Shown here: in pieces, positions 32,218 to 40,863 of the stretch
Numbering within the stretch: position 1 is the stretch's first letter
Layout of the letters: every line of letters starts with the position of its first letter
Notes under the pieces: generated by a model
Database searches by the model: none
What the model saw: the letters and a program-made list of their open reading frames with translations, nothing else
Told to the model about the DNA's origin: nothing
Position numbers and translations under genes: made by a program
From: Gemmobacter sp.
Lineage (GTDB): Bacteria; Pseudomonadota; Alphaproteobacteria; Rhodobacterales; Rhodobacteraceae
Direction: 5' to 3'
NCBI RefSeq assembly: GCF_034676705.1
Contig: NZ_JAUCBS010000001.1
Span: forward strand, 1-64,000
Length of the DNA: 64,000 nt

Positions 32218-35200
32218 TCAACGCTGCTCGGGCCCCGGTGCGCGGCCCGTCGCCATCAGGTGGCGGACAAAGGCGCTGTCGGTCCAGGCCACCGACAGCG
32301 CCGGATCATGGATCGTCTCGCGCCCTTCGGACACCAGCGCCAGGTATTTGCGGTATTCCTCGGCATCGTTGAAATGCTGCCGCCGCGCCACCTCGGCCTC
32401 GGCCTTGGCGCGGAAGGCGGCGGTATACTTGAAATGCGCCAGCAGCATCTCGCGCGCGGCCAGCCGGGCGCCGCCGACGTAATGCACCCCTTCGGTCAGC
32501 CGCATCCAGGGCCGGTAGCGCAGCAGCGCCAGCTTTTGCGCCACGAACAGTTCGGGCCGCGATCCGGGGATCAGCCGGTGGCGCAGCCCGCTGGTCCAGG
32601 TCGGCTGGTCGGAAAACGGGCCGCGGGCCGAGGAGGTGGTCAGGAAGGGGGTCGCATCGGTGAAGCCCGCTTCGGCAAAGGGCGTGCCGCGGGTGAAGGT
32701 CGCCCCCGACAGCGGCCCTTGGGGATACATGTCCAGCATGAAAAGCCGCACGGCATCGGCATCGGCGAAATCATCCCCCGCCAGCAGGGCCGGCAGGTCG
32801 CCCCCGGCGGTGTCGTCCCAGACCAGCAGTTCGTCGGCATCGGCGACCAGCGTCCAGCGGCCGGGGCGAAAGGCCGCCAGCAGCGCCTCTTGCCAGGCGA
32901 CGCCGTACATCGAGCTGCCATAGGGCGTATCGACCGAAAACAGCGCCACATCGGGCTGGTCGTGCAGGTAATCCAGCGATCCGTCATCCGACCCGTTGTC
33001 GGCAATCAGGAACCCGCCCACCCCCAGCGCGCGGTAATGGTCCAGGAAACGCGGCAGCATGAACATCTCGTTGCGCATGCAGGCCACCACGGCGAGGGGG
33101 GCGGCGGCCACCCGGCGCAGGCGGTCCTGCGGGCTGACCAGATCCAGCGTGTTCGACCCGGCGCCAAAGCGCAGGGGCTGGAAGCTGGGCCAGATCTTGC
33201 CGCGCCGGGGCACTGCAAGGGCGGCGGCGGTGCGCACCTCGGCTTGGGTCAGGTGGGTGTCCAGATGGGCGATGCCCACGCCCGATCCGGCAAAGGGGCG
33301 GGGGCCGTTTTCCCATTGCGGCACCGTCAGCCCCGAGGCGCCGGCGCGGCGTTCCACCGCCACGCGCCAGCCCTGGCCCTGCACCCGTATCCCGCCAAGT
33401 GTCAGCAGGTCGCCCAGCATCTTGTCTTCCATGAAGGACAGCCCGATCAGGCGGCGGCCTTCGGGGCTGGCCGCCTGATCCAGCGCGGTGGCCATGGCGC
33501 GGCGGCTAAGGACATAGCCCGATCCGCCATCGGCATAGCTGGACGGTTCGGGGGATTTGTCCAGGTCCATCCGGCCGCGGGGGCTGGCGGCCTTGGCCTG
33601 ATGCCAGGCGCGGTCCATCTGGCCGCGCACCCGGGTCAGCGGACGGCCCAGATAATCGAACTTCAGGTGCTGCAGGCTGCCGAACAGCGTCTCGACATCG
33701 ACAAAGCAATCGTCGTCGATCTTCATCATCCGGGCAAAGGGCGTGTGGTCATGCACCCAGCGGATCATCGCCAGGGTCTTTTGCGGCAGGCCCTCGTAAT
33801 CGTCGGGGGCATCCAGAAAGACGATATCGCCCTGCCGTGTCCCGGCCGCGTCGGGGCCGGCGCCGCCGACCACCACGACATGGGGAATGCCAAGGGCGGC
33901 AAGGTCGGACAACCACCCCGAACGCAAGGTCGGAATCCGGCTGTCCAGATAGGGCTGGCACGACATCACCACCACCAGCAGGTCATGCAGCGGCGAGGCG
34001 CCGGGCCAGGGCGCCATCCGGGCCGGCAGGGCGGGGCTGCGCATCGCGCCGGGCAGGGCGGCCAGGGCCCGGGCCAGGCTTGCGGGGTGCGGGCCGGGGC
34101 GGGCCGCCAGCCGGCGGCGCGCGGCGGTCACCGCCGGGGCACCGTCGCGCTGCCGCGTCTCGGCCGCCGGGGTTGCCGCGGCCAGCGCCACCAGCCCCTC
34201 GGCCAGCCGGTCGGCGGCGGCGGCGCAGCTGTCGGGGCCATGGGCCAGCGCATCCAGCAGGGTCAGCCCCAGCCCCAGCCCCAGCCAGCCCCCCCGGGCC
34301 GACGACAGCGGCGCCAGATCGGCCAGCAGCCTGTCCAGCGTGGCAGGGTCGGGGGGCAGCCCGGCCGCGGCCCCGGCCAGAAGGCCGGCGATGCGCGATG
34401 CCAGATCCCGTTGCAGGCGGCCATGCGGCGGCTCCGGGGCACCCTCCCAGGCCGGGGGCACCGCCTCGGCGGCCATGCGCAGCAGGGCAGGGTCGTCCGG
34501 GGTGGCCAGGCGGTCGTCGGGAAAGATCAGGTGGCGCAGCAGCGCGGCGCCGGCATCGGCGCCGGACTGGCGCAGGGCGGCCAGACCGGGGGCGTCGCCG
34601 GGGGCCAGCGGCACTTCGGCCGGGCCCAGCAGGATGCGGCGGAACCGGGCGGTTTCGGGGTTGCGATACCAGGCGAACAGCGCCAGCGCCCCGGCAATTG
34701 CCGCCTGCGCGTCGGGGCCGGGGGGCATGTCGCGGGCCAGCGCCACCAGCCGGGCGCAGGCCGCCTGTCCTTCGGCCAGCAAGGGATCGGCCGGCAGGCC
34801 CGCCACGGCCAGCGCCTGCCAGAAGGCGGGATCCAGCCCATGCACCCGCAGCGCAAAGTCGCGCAGCGGGGTCCGCAGCCAGCCCGGCCCGCGGTCGGCC
34901 CCGGCCACCAGCCGCACCGAGACCGCGCGCAGCGCCGCACAGGGCGCGCGGCCGGCATAGGTTTCCGACTGCGCGTCCAGAAACCCGATCCAGGCATAGA
35001 CGATGTCTTCGGCCAGCTTTTCCGGCAGATCCGGCCGGTCCAGCGCCAGCTGCACCCCCTGGGCGATGGTTGCGGTCACCAGCCAGCCGGGGCGCGGCTC
35101 TGCCAGCCACCACAGCAGTTTCGGCACCTCGGCCAGCCGCCCGGCCATGACCAGGAACGGCAGCAGGGCGGCATTGGTCCAGCGGTCGGTGCCCCAGTCG

Positions 35201-36369
35201 CGGCTGTCGAAGGACAGGCCGGCCTTGCCGGCCGCCTGCCACAGCGCGGGAAAGGCCCCGTGCAGGCAGAAGGTTTCCGACAGGCGCAGGAACAGCCGTT
35301 CGCCGGGCGGTGCCGGCAGGTCGGTCAGCACGGTGGCCAGCAGCGCCGCCGGATCGGCCGCCGGATCGGTGCGCAGCGCCAGCGCCAGCCGGCGGCACAG
35401 CCGGTCTTCGGCGGCCAGATCGGGCGGGGTGGCCAGCAGCGGCAGCCGGGCCGGGGCCGGACCCGCCCCCGCCATCCCGTCGGACAGAAAGCCCGTCAGG
35501 CCGAAACGCCCTGCGGCCTGCCAGATCGCCGTCCGCACGCGGGGGGGCAGCTGGGGTAGCACACCGGAAAACCGGGCATGTTCCACCGCCTGCAACGCGG
35601 CCAGGTCATCCTGTTCCAGCCGGTGATCGGCGGCAAGTTCGGTCAGCATCGCGCGCAGGTCGGCCCGCGACAGGCTGATCGCCGCGCCGGCCGGCCGGCC
35701 CTGCGCGGTGACGGGCAACAGCCGGGCCGGCGCCTCGGGGGGCAGGCCCTGCCAGATCCGGCCGGGCAGCACGGCGCCCAGGGTGCCGTCGTCTTCGGGC
35801 AGCGGGATCAGGTCTATCCGGTCGCCTGCATCGCCGGGCAGTTGCAGCCAGCTGCCCGCGGGCAGCCGGCCCCGGATCTCCAGCCGGCCGGTCAGGGCCA
35901 GTTGCCCGGGCCCGGAGGGGGCCTGCGCCCGTGGCCCGCCTGCCCGTGCGCCCCGCCGCAGCCGCAGGCTTTCGGGCAGGACCGCCCCTTCGACCGTGAC
36001 ATGCGCGATGCGGTCCAGGCCGGGAAAGCCGCGCCGCAGGAACAGCCGGCCATTGCGGTCGGGGCGCGGAAAACGGTCGAACCGCGCCACCCGCTGCCCG
36101 TCCAGCCAGACCGAGACCGCGCCCACATCGAACCGCACCTCGATCGTGCCGCCGGCCGGGTCGATGTCGCGGTCCAGCACGATTTCGCGCCGCCAGCCGG
36201 CGGGATCGCGCCGGTTGACCACCACGCGGCCTTCCAGCGGCCGCACCGAGACGTGAAAGGGCACCGTCGTCCAGCCGGTATCGTGAAAGTTCAGGTTGGC
36301 CACCTGGTGAACGGTGTAATCGGTGCGGCAGAACAGGCTGGACCCGTTTTCCGGGCGAAAGTCGATCAT
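32218..36369 (-). CDS. giant multi-module glycosyltransferase (lectin-like N terminus, GT31-like and GT2-like domains)
   Basis: 1383 residues. The first 140 or so (FHVSVRPLEGRVVVNRR, IEVRFDVGAVSVWLDGQRVARFDR) look like a galectin/concanavalin-type sugar-binding sandwich. A long alpha-rich middle (about 200-780) is rich in Ala, Leu and Pro and has no recognised motif. About 790-1010 resembles the beta-1,3-galactosyltransferase family GT31: LLVVVMSCQPYLDSRIPTLRSGWL, MMKIDDDCFVDVETL (DDD metal site) and YADGGSGYVLSRRA. About 1090-1350 is a second catalytic domain of the Glyco_tranf_2_4 type: AVVACMRNEMFMLPRFLDHYRALG, IADNGSDDGS and VADADELLVW. ATG 36369 is taken because the lectin-like domain starts there. 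It follows a GT2 gene by 88 bases and precedes neuB by 60. Possibly a two-step polymerising or side-chain enzyme. Confidence 0.8.
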   Translation of the reverse strand: MIDFRPENGSSLFCRTDYTVHQVANLNFHDTGWTTVPFHVSVRPLEGRVVVNRRDPAGWRREIVLDRDIDPAGGTIEVRFDVGAVSVWLDGQRVARFDRFPRPDRNGRLFLRRGFPGLDRIAHVTVEGAVLPESLRLRRGARAGGPRAQAPSGPGQLALTGRLEIRGRLPAGSWLQLPGDAGDRIDLIPLPEDDGTLGAVLPGRIWQGLPPEAPARLLPVTAQGRPAGAAISLSRADLRAMLTELAADHRLEQDDLAALQAVEHARFSGVLPQLPPRVRTAIWQAAGRFGLTGFLSDGMAGAGPAPARLPLLATPPDLAAEDRLCRRLALALRTDPAADPAALLATVLTDLPAPPGERLFLRLSETFCLHGAFPALWQAAGKAGLSFDSRDWGTDRWTNAALLPFLVMAGRLAEVPKLLWWLAEPRPGWLVTATIAQGVQLALDRPDLPEKLAEDIVYAWIGFLDAQSETYAGRAPCAALRAVSVRLVAGADRGPGWLRTPLRDFALRVHGLDPAFWQALAVAGLPADPLLAEGQAACARLVALARDMPPGPDAQAAIAGALALFAWYRNPETARFRRILLGPAEVPLAPGDAPGLAALRQSGADAGAALLRHLIFPDDRLATPDDPALLRMAAEAVPPAWEGAPEPPHGRLQRDLASRIAGLLAGAAAGLPPDPATLDRLLADLAPLSSARGGWLGLGLGLTLLDALAHGPDSCAAAADRLAEGLVALAAATPAAETRQRDGAPAVTAARRRLAARPGPHPASLARALAALPGAMRSPALPARMAPWPGASPLHDLLVVVMSCQPYLDSRIPTLRSGWLSDLAALGIPHVVVVGGAGPDAAGTRQGDIVFLDAPDDYEGLPQKTLAMIRWVHDHTPFARMMKIDDDCFVDVETLFGSLQHLKFDYLGRPLTRVRGQMDRAWHQAKAASPRGRMDLDKSPEPSSYADGGSGYVLSRRAMATALDQAASPEGRRLIGLSFMEDKMLGDLLTLGGIRVQGQGWRVAVERRAGASGLTVPQWENGPRPFAGSGVGIAHLDTHLTQAEVRTAAALAVPRRGKIWPSFQPLRFGAGSNTLDLVSPQDRLRRVAAAPLAVVACMRNEMFMLPRFLDHYRALGVGGFLIADNGSDDGSLDYLHDQPDVALFSVDTPYGSSMYGVAWQEALLAAFRPGRWTLVADADELLVWDDTAGGDLPALLAGDDFADADAVRLFMLDMYPQGPLSGATFTRGTPFAEAGFTDATPFLTTSSARGPFSDQPTWTSGLRHRLIPGSRPELFVAQKLALLRYRPWMRLTEGVHYVGGARLAAREMLLAHFKYTAAFRAKAEAEVARRQHFNDAEEYRKYLALVSEGRETIHDPALSVAWTDSAFVRHLMATGRAPGPEQR

Positions 36370-36457
36370 CGGAACAGAACCTGCATCTTGGAAAGACGGC
36401 TTTCCCGTTATGGGCGCAGGTGCAGCATGATGCAATCGGCCCCGGGGGCACGCGGCA

Positions 36458-38269
36458 TCAGTCGCCAAGGCCCAGCAGGCGCCGCATCCGGGCCGAGATG
36501 GCGGGGTCCAGCGCGCCGGTCGCGCGTGCCAGCCCGGCGCGGTGCAGCCCGATGCGGGCGGCCAGCAGCCACAGCGCCAGCCGCAGCCGGCCCCCTGGCG
36601 GGCGCAGGTCCAGGTCCATGCGCAGCGCGCGCAAGGCGGTCCGCCGCGGTTCGGCCCCGGCCAGGGCCGGGCTGTCCAGCGCGGCCAGCACCGCGCGGGG
36701 CGCGGGCAGTGGCCGGGGGCCGGGCTGGGCGCCGGGAAAATCCACCCAGACCGGGCGGCGGATGTGCCGTGCCAGATGCTGCATCGCGGCCTCCTCGCCC
36801 AGCGGGGCGGCCGCGGCCAGGGCCGGGGCCCCGGCCAGCATCCGGCGCGCGGCGGCAGGGGCCAGCAGCTTGGCCGACAGAAGCGGGCAAAAGGGCTGCG
36901 CCCCCGGCCGGGCGGGGGGCAATGCCTGACCGGGCACCAGCGGCCCGGCCAGCCCGGCCGGATCCGCCCAGCCCGTGCGGTAGCCGCCATCGCGCGGCAC
37001 CCGAAAGGCCGAGACGACCAGATCCGCCGCCTGCCCCAGCAGGGCATCGGCCCAGTGGCGCAAGGCGATGGGTTCGGCCCCGTCCCCGTCGCGCCACAGC
37101 GCGATCCCCGCGCCCTGCGCCTGCATGGCCCCGGCCGCCCAGGCCGCCCAGGGGTCGGACGGGGCCGGCACCGCCTGCACCGTCCGGCCCGGGCAGGCCG
37201 CCTGCACGGCCTGTACCGCCGCCGCCGCCCCCGGGCCTGCCAGCACGATGTCCAGCCCCGCGATATCCTGTTCGGCCAGCGCCTCCAGGCTGGCCGGGGC
37301 CACCCCGTCCGTGACCGCCAGCACCACGCTGACCGGCAGGCCGCCGCCCAGCACATGGGCCAGCGAGGGGGATTGCGCCGCCTCGAACACCAGCCCGTGC
37401 CGGTCGAGATAGTCCCGCGCCGCCGCCAGCCAGCGCGCCCGCCGCCCGGCATCGCGCAGCACCGGGGCACGTTCGGCCAGCAGCCGCGCGCTCAGCCGGG
37501 CAAAGGCGGCCTGCCCCCCGGGCAGCCCGCCCGGCGCGGACAGCTGCCGTTGCAGATCGTCCAGCACCGCGAACTGGTCGAACACCCGCTCGCTGTCGGT
37601 GGCGGTGATCTGGCCCGGGCGGCCCCGCGTTTGCAGGTACAGCGGGTCGGGCAGGTGCAGCAGATGCCCGGCCCGGCCGGCCAGTTCCAGGTAAAAGCCA
37701 TGGTCCTCGAACCACAGCCCTTCGGCAAAGCGCGCATCCCCGATCAGGTCGCGCCGGTAAAGCTTGTTCCAGGCCGAAGGGTAATGCGCGATCACCGCCT
37801 GCCAGTCGTCCAGCGGCCAGCGCCGCGCCGCCTCGGGCATCGGAACGCCATGGATCGCGGGATGCAGGCTCTGGCGGCCGTCGGGCCAGCAATCGGCCAC
37901 CGCACAGGCCACCCAGGGCCCGCCATCGGCCTTGATCGCGGCCAGCATCCGCGACAGGAACTGCGGCGCCAGCCGGTCGTCGCCATCCAGAAAGGCGATG
38001 AAGGCGCCGCGCGCCAGCGCCAGCCCCGCATTGCGCGCCTGCGACAGGCCGCGGTTGTCCTGCCGGATCAGGCGAAAGCGCGGATCCCCGCCGATGGCCG
38101 CCTCGGCCAGCTGCCCCGACCCGTCGGTCGAGCCATCGTCGATCACGATGGCCTCGAAGTCAGCCATGTCCTGGGCGCGCAGGCTGGCGATCGCCGCCCC
38201 GACATGGGCCGCGACATCATGCACGGGCACGATGACGGAAACGGCAGGAGAGATGCACGGCGGCAGCAT
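36458..38269 (-). CDS. glycosyltransferase family 2, with a second degenerate GT-like half
   Basis: 603 residues. Residues about 8-230 are a canonical GT2 domain: AVSVIVPVHDVAAHVGAAIASLRAQD, VIDDGSTDGSGQL, NRGLSQARNAGLALARGAFIAFLDGDDRL (DGDD metal site). From about 330 a second segment (LPVSVVLAVTDGVAPASLEALAEQDI...LWRDGDGAEPI) looks like a weakened copy of a GT2 fold with DGDG in place of DGDD. ATG 38269 precedes the GT2 start closely; an in-frame ATG further upstream (38332) is less likely. First gene of the leftward operon that ends at 30317. Confidence 0.82.
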   Translation of the reverse strand: MLPPCISPAVSVIVPVHDVAAHVGAAIASLRAQDMADFEAIVIDDGSTDGSGQLAEAAIGGDPRFRLIRQDNRGLSQARNAGLALARGAFIAFLDGDDRLAPQFLSRMLAAIKADGGPWVACAVADCWPDGRQSLHPAIHGVPMPEAARRWPLDDWQAVIAHYPSAWNKLYRRDLIGDARFAEGLWFEDHGFYLELAGRAGHLLHLPDPLYLQTRGRPGQITATDSERVFDQFAVLDDLQRQLSAPGGLPGGQAAFARLSARLLAERAPVLRDAGRRARWLAAARDYLDRHGLVFEAAQSPSLAHVLGGGLPVSVVLAVTDGVAPASLEALAEQDIAGLDIVLAGPGAAAAVQAVQAACPGRTVQAVPAPSDPWAAWAAGAMQAQGAGIALWRDGDGAEPIALRHWADALLGQAADLVVSAFRVPRDGGYRTGWADPAGLAGPLVPGQALPPARPGAQPFCPLLSAKLLAPAAARRMLAGAPALAAAAPLGEEAAMQHLARHIRRPVWVDFPGAQPGPRPLPAPRAVLAALDSPALAGAEPRRTALRALRMDLDLRPPGGRLRLALWLLAARIGLHRAGLARATGALDPAISARMRRLLGLGD

Positions 38270-38367
38270 GCCCCGTTTTCCGCCAGCCGGGCGCCGGCGT
38301 AAAGGGGGGCCGGTTGCGATGGGCAGCCGCAACGTCTATCGAGGTTCAACAGCTACCGGGATTTTCC

Positions 38368-39458
38368 ATGGAAGTTCTATTTCACATAGGCGCTCCAAAG
38401 GCAGGCTCGACCGCGATCCAGGAGATGCTGCAACTCAATGCAGAGCCGCTTGCCGCGCAGGATATTCTGGCCTGGTCTCCTGCCCAGACTGTCAAAGATC
38501 AGGCGCGCCTGCTGGCCGACCGCTTTCTGCCGCCAAACCGCCCCTTGCTGCCGATCGAGCGGGTGCATTTCCGCAACCGGGCAGAAACGATCACCCGAAG
38601 TCACGACGCCTGGACGGACATCGCCGCGCAGGTGAAACGGCTGCGTCCGCGTCTCACCATCTTGTCCAGCGAGGCAATGATGGCGGTGAGCCACCCGTCC
38701 CATGTCATTGCAGCCCTGAGCGAAATTTTCGAGCGTATTACCATTCTCGTATATATCCGCGATCCGGTCGAGCAATACCGGTCGGGTATCGATCAGGTCA
38801 TCCGGGGGGAGGCCGGCTGTGCGACCTGCCGCTTCCTGCGGATTTCTCGTATCCGGACATTTCCATATTGCAGCGGTATCAGACCATTCTTGGCAAGGAT
38901 CGGCTTGTTCTGCGCAACTTCGAGCGCGGCAACCTGGCCGGGGGCGACCTGCTGGAGGATTTTTCCGGCTGCATCGCCCGGCTGACCGGCCTTGTGCCCG
39001 ATCTGCGCCAGCGGCCCGAGGCAAGCAACGAAAGCCTCGCCGCAGCCGCCACGGTCTGGTTGCTGGGCGCGAACGAGACGTTCATCCGTTTCACCGAGGG
39101 GGATGATCGCAGCATCCTGCGCCGGCGGCGCGAGGTGATCCAGCGGCTGCGCATGGCCGAGGCGCTGCGCGGCCAGCCCCGGCTAAGGCTCGAAGATCCG
39201 CTGCTGTGCGACTGGGTGCGCCACGCGGCGCGGCGGCTTATATATTATTGCAACACGCATTTCAGCGCGACGGGCCAGCAGCTTTTGCCTGCGCCGCCGC
39301 AGACGGTGGACCTGCCGCCGCCGCATCTGGTCCGCCACCGCTTGCGTGACTGGCTGTTCGGATCCGCGGCGGGTTCGACCGATTTCCTGAACGTGATGCA
39401 GGCGGTTTCCGACCATGGCGCGACGTCGCGTGTTGCAGCAGCCCGGCAGACGGTCTAG
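38368..39458 (+). pseudogene. frameshifted sulfotransferase-like gene
   Basis: From ATG 38368 the product reads MEVLFHIGAPKAGSTAIQEML, a PAPS-binding 5'-phosphosulfate loop as in the sulfotransferase at 52301-53308, and continues to VYIRDPVEQYRSGIDQVIRG. At about 38804-38815 the coherent protein moves to the next frame (one base short), continuing LCDLPLPADFSYPDISILQRYQTILGKDRLVLRNFERG and on to the stop at 39458. The shift falls at a run of six G (38804-38809). Unshifted, the protein would end after about 205 residues in low-quality sequence. A lost G, a sequencing error or -1 slippage would all explain it. Base composition is visibly less GC-rich than the neighbours. Confidence 0.7.
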
Positions 39459-39509
39459 CACAGGCTCGCCCCATTACGACCCCGATATTGACGCACAAGG
39501 CAGCATGAC

Positions 39510-40244
39510 ATGGCGCAAGCCCCGGCACCGTCTTCCCAATTTTTCGATCTGCATGCCCCGGCGGGCGGTTATGTCTTTGTCGTGACCTATGGCCGGTCGG
39601 GATCGACCGTGGTGCAGAACCTGCTGAACGCGATCCCCGGCTATTGCATCCGGGGCGAGAATGCCAATGCCCTGTCGGGGCTGGCGCGGTCCTGGCACCA
39701 GCTCAACTCTGCCGAACCCCGCAACGGCCTGAAGGCGCGGGGCACCGCCACCACCCCCGAGGAACCGTGGTATGGCGCCGAACTGGTCCAGCCCTGGCGC
39801 TATGGCAATTTCCTGGCCAATGTCTTTGTCCGCGAGGTTCTGGCGCTGCCCCGGGGCACCCGGGTGGGCGGGTTCAAGGAGATCCGCTTTCATGCCGAGC
39901 CGATGTTCTTTCCGGCCTATATGGGCTTCATCCGGCGTTTCTTTCCCAAGGCGCGGTTCATCTTCAACACCCGCAACCACGATGCCGTGCTGAAATCCGG
40001 CTGGTGGCCCGAGATGGATCAGGCCGGCGCCCGGGCGCAGCTGGAAAAGGCCGAGGCACTGTTCGCCGCCCATGTCGCCGCCCATCCGGCGGTCAGCCTG
40101 CACCTGAAATACGAGGATTACGCCGGCAATCCCGAAGGCTGCCGGCCGCTGTTCGACTTTCTGGGCGAAAGCTTCGATGCCGATCTGGTCGCCGGGGTGC
40201 TGAACCAGCGACTGGACCACCTGCAGCGCCCGCCGCAAGACTGA
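39510..40244 (+). CDS. sulfotransferase family protein
   Basis: 244 residues. The 5'-phosphosulfate-binding loop VVTYGRSGSTVVQNLLNAIPG lies near residue 27. RFIFNTRNHDAVLKSGWW in the second half corresponds to the 3'-phosphate-binding region (R..D...S). LKYEDYAGNPEGCRPLFDFLG is the typical late motif of the Sulfotransfer_3 group. Predicted to transfer sulfate from PAPS to a sugar hydroxyl. It follows the frameshifted sulfotransferase by 51 bases and converges on an RTX gene. PAPS would come from cysD/cysNC. Confidence 0.82.
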   Translation: MAQAPAPSSQFFDLHAPAGGYVFVVTYGRSGSTVVQNLLNAIPGYCIRGENANALSGLARSWHQLNSAEPRNGLKARGTATTPEEPWYGAELVQPWRYGNFLANVFVREVLALPRGTRVGGFKEIRFHAEPMFFPAYMGFIRRFFPKARFIFNTRNHDAVLKSGWWPEMDQAGARAQLEKAEALFAAHVAAHPAVSLHLKYEDYAGNPEGCRPLFDFLGESFDADLVAGVLNQRLDHLQRPPQD

Positions 40245-40252
40245 GCGCCGCC

Positions 40253-40863
40253 CGGCCTTACAGGATCACCAGATCGTCAGCCAGGCCCGCCAGGGTTCCG
40301 GCGCCGACGATCACCACCGTGGTGCCGGCGGCGGCGAAATTCAGCACCGCATCGCCGCTGGCATTCACGCTGCCGAACAGGTTGACCACCTGCTGGGCGG
40401 TCAGCGCGCCATGGGTGCCGGTCCACAGGCCGCGGCCAAGCGCGATCACGTCGCCTTCGGTGGCATCGAAATCCTCGACCCGGTTCCAGCCGGCCGCGCG
40501 CCAGAACTCGAACCGGTCGGCGCCATCGCCGCCCCACAGCTGGTCAAACCCGGGGCCGGCGGTGATCGTGTCGTTGCCGGCGCCGCCATGGGCCTGGTCG
40601 TTGCCCATGCCCAGATAGATCGCATCGGCCCCGGCATTGCCAAGGACGGTATCATTGCCAAGGCCCCCCATCAGCGTGTCGTTGCCCGCCCCGCCGTTCA
40701 CGATATCGTCGCCGCCGCCGCCGCCGGCCATGTCGCCATTGTCGCCGGACCAGAGCGTATCGCGCCCGTCGGCGCCCCAGAGCTGGTTCTGGCCCCCGGC
40801 CCGCGCGTCGATCAGGTCGTCATCCGCCCCGCCGCCCAGAATGTCGTTGCCGGTGCCGCCGAT
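40253..40863 (-). repeat. 611-bp inverted repeat, right copy (RTX C-terminal cassette)
   Basis: Reverse complement equals 4207-4817 with a single difference. It spans the stop codon (40258-40260) and five bases beyond, and ends inside the RTX coding region. The distance between copies is 35,435 bases. The neighbouring RTX gene at 44001 shares the module but differs at many positions in the same stretch. Confidence 0.93.

Noticed and set aside
31258..35559. Very long open frame (over 1400 codons) on the plus strand
   Set aside because: It lies antisense to neuB and the giant glycosyltransferase; its composition is the His/Gln/Arg/Gly-rich style typical of mirror frames in GC-rich DNA and no motif is recognisable.
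38804..38815. Programmed -1 frameshift in the sulfotransferase gene
   Set aside because: The run of six G could slip, but there is no clear heptameric slippery site or downstream structure, and this family is not known for programmed shifting; a lost base or error is simpler.
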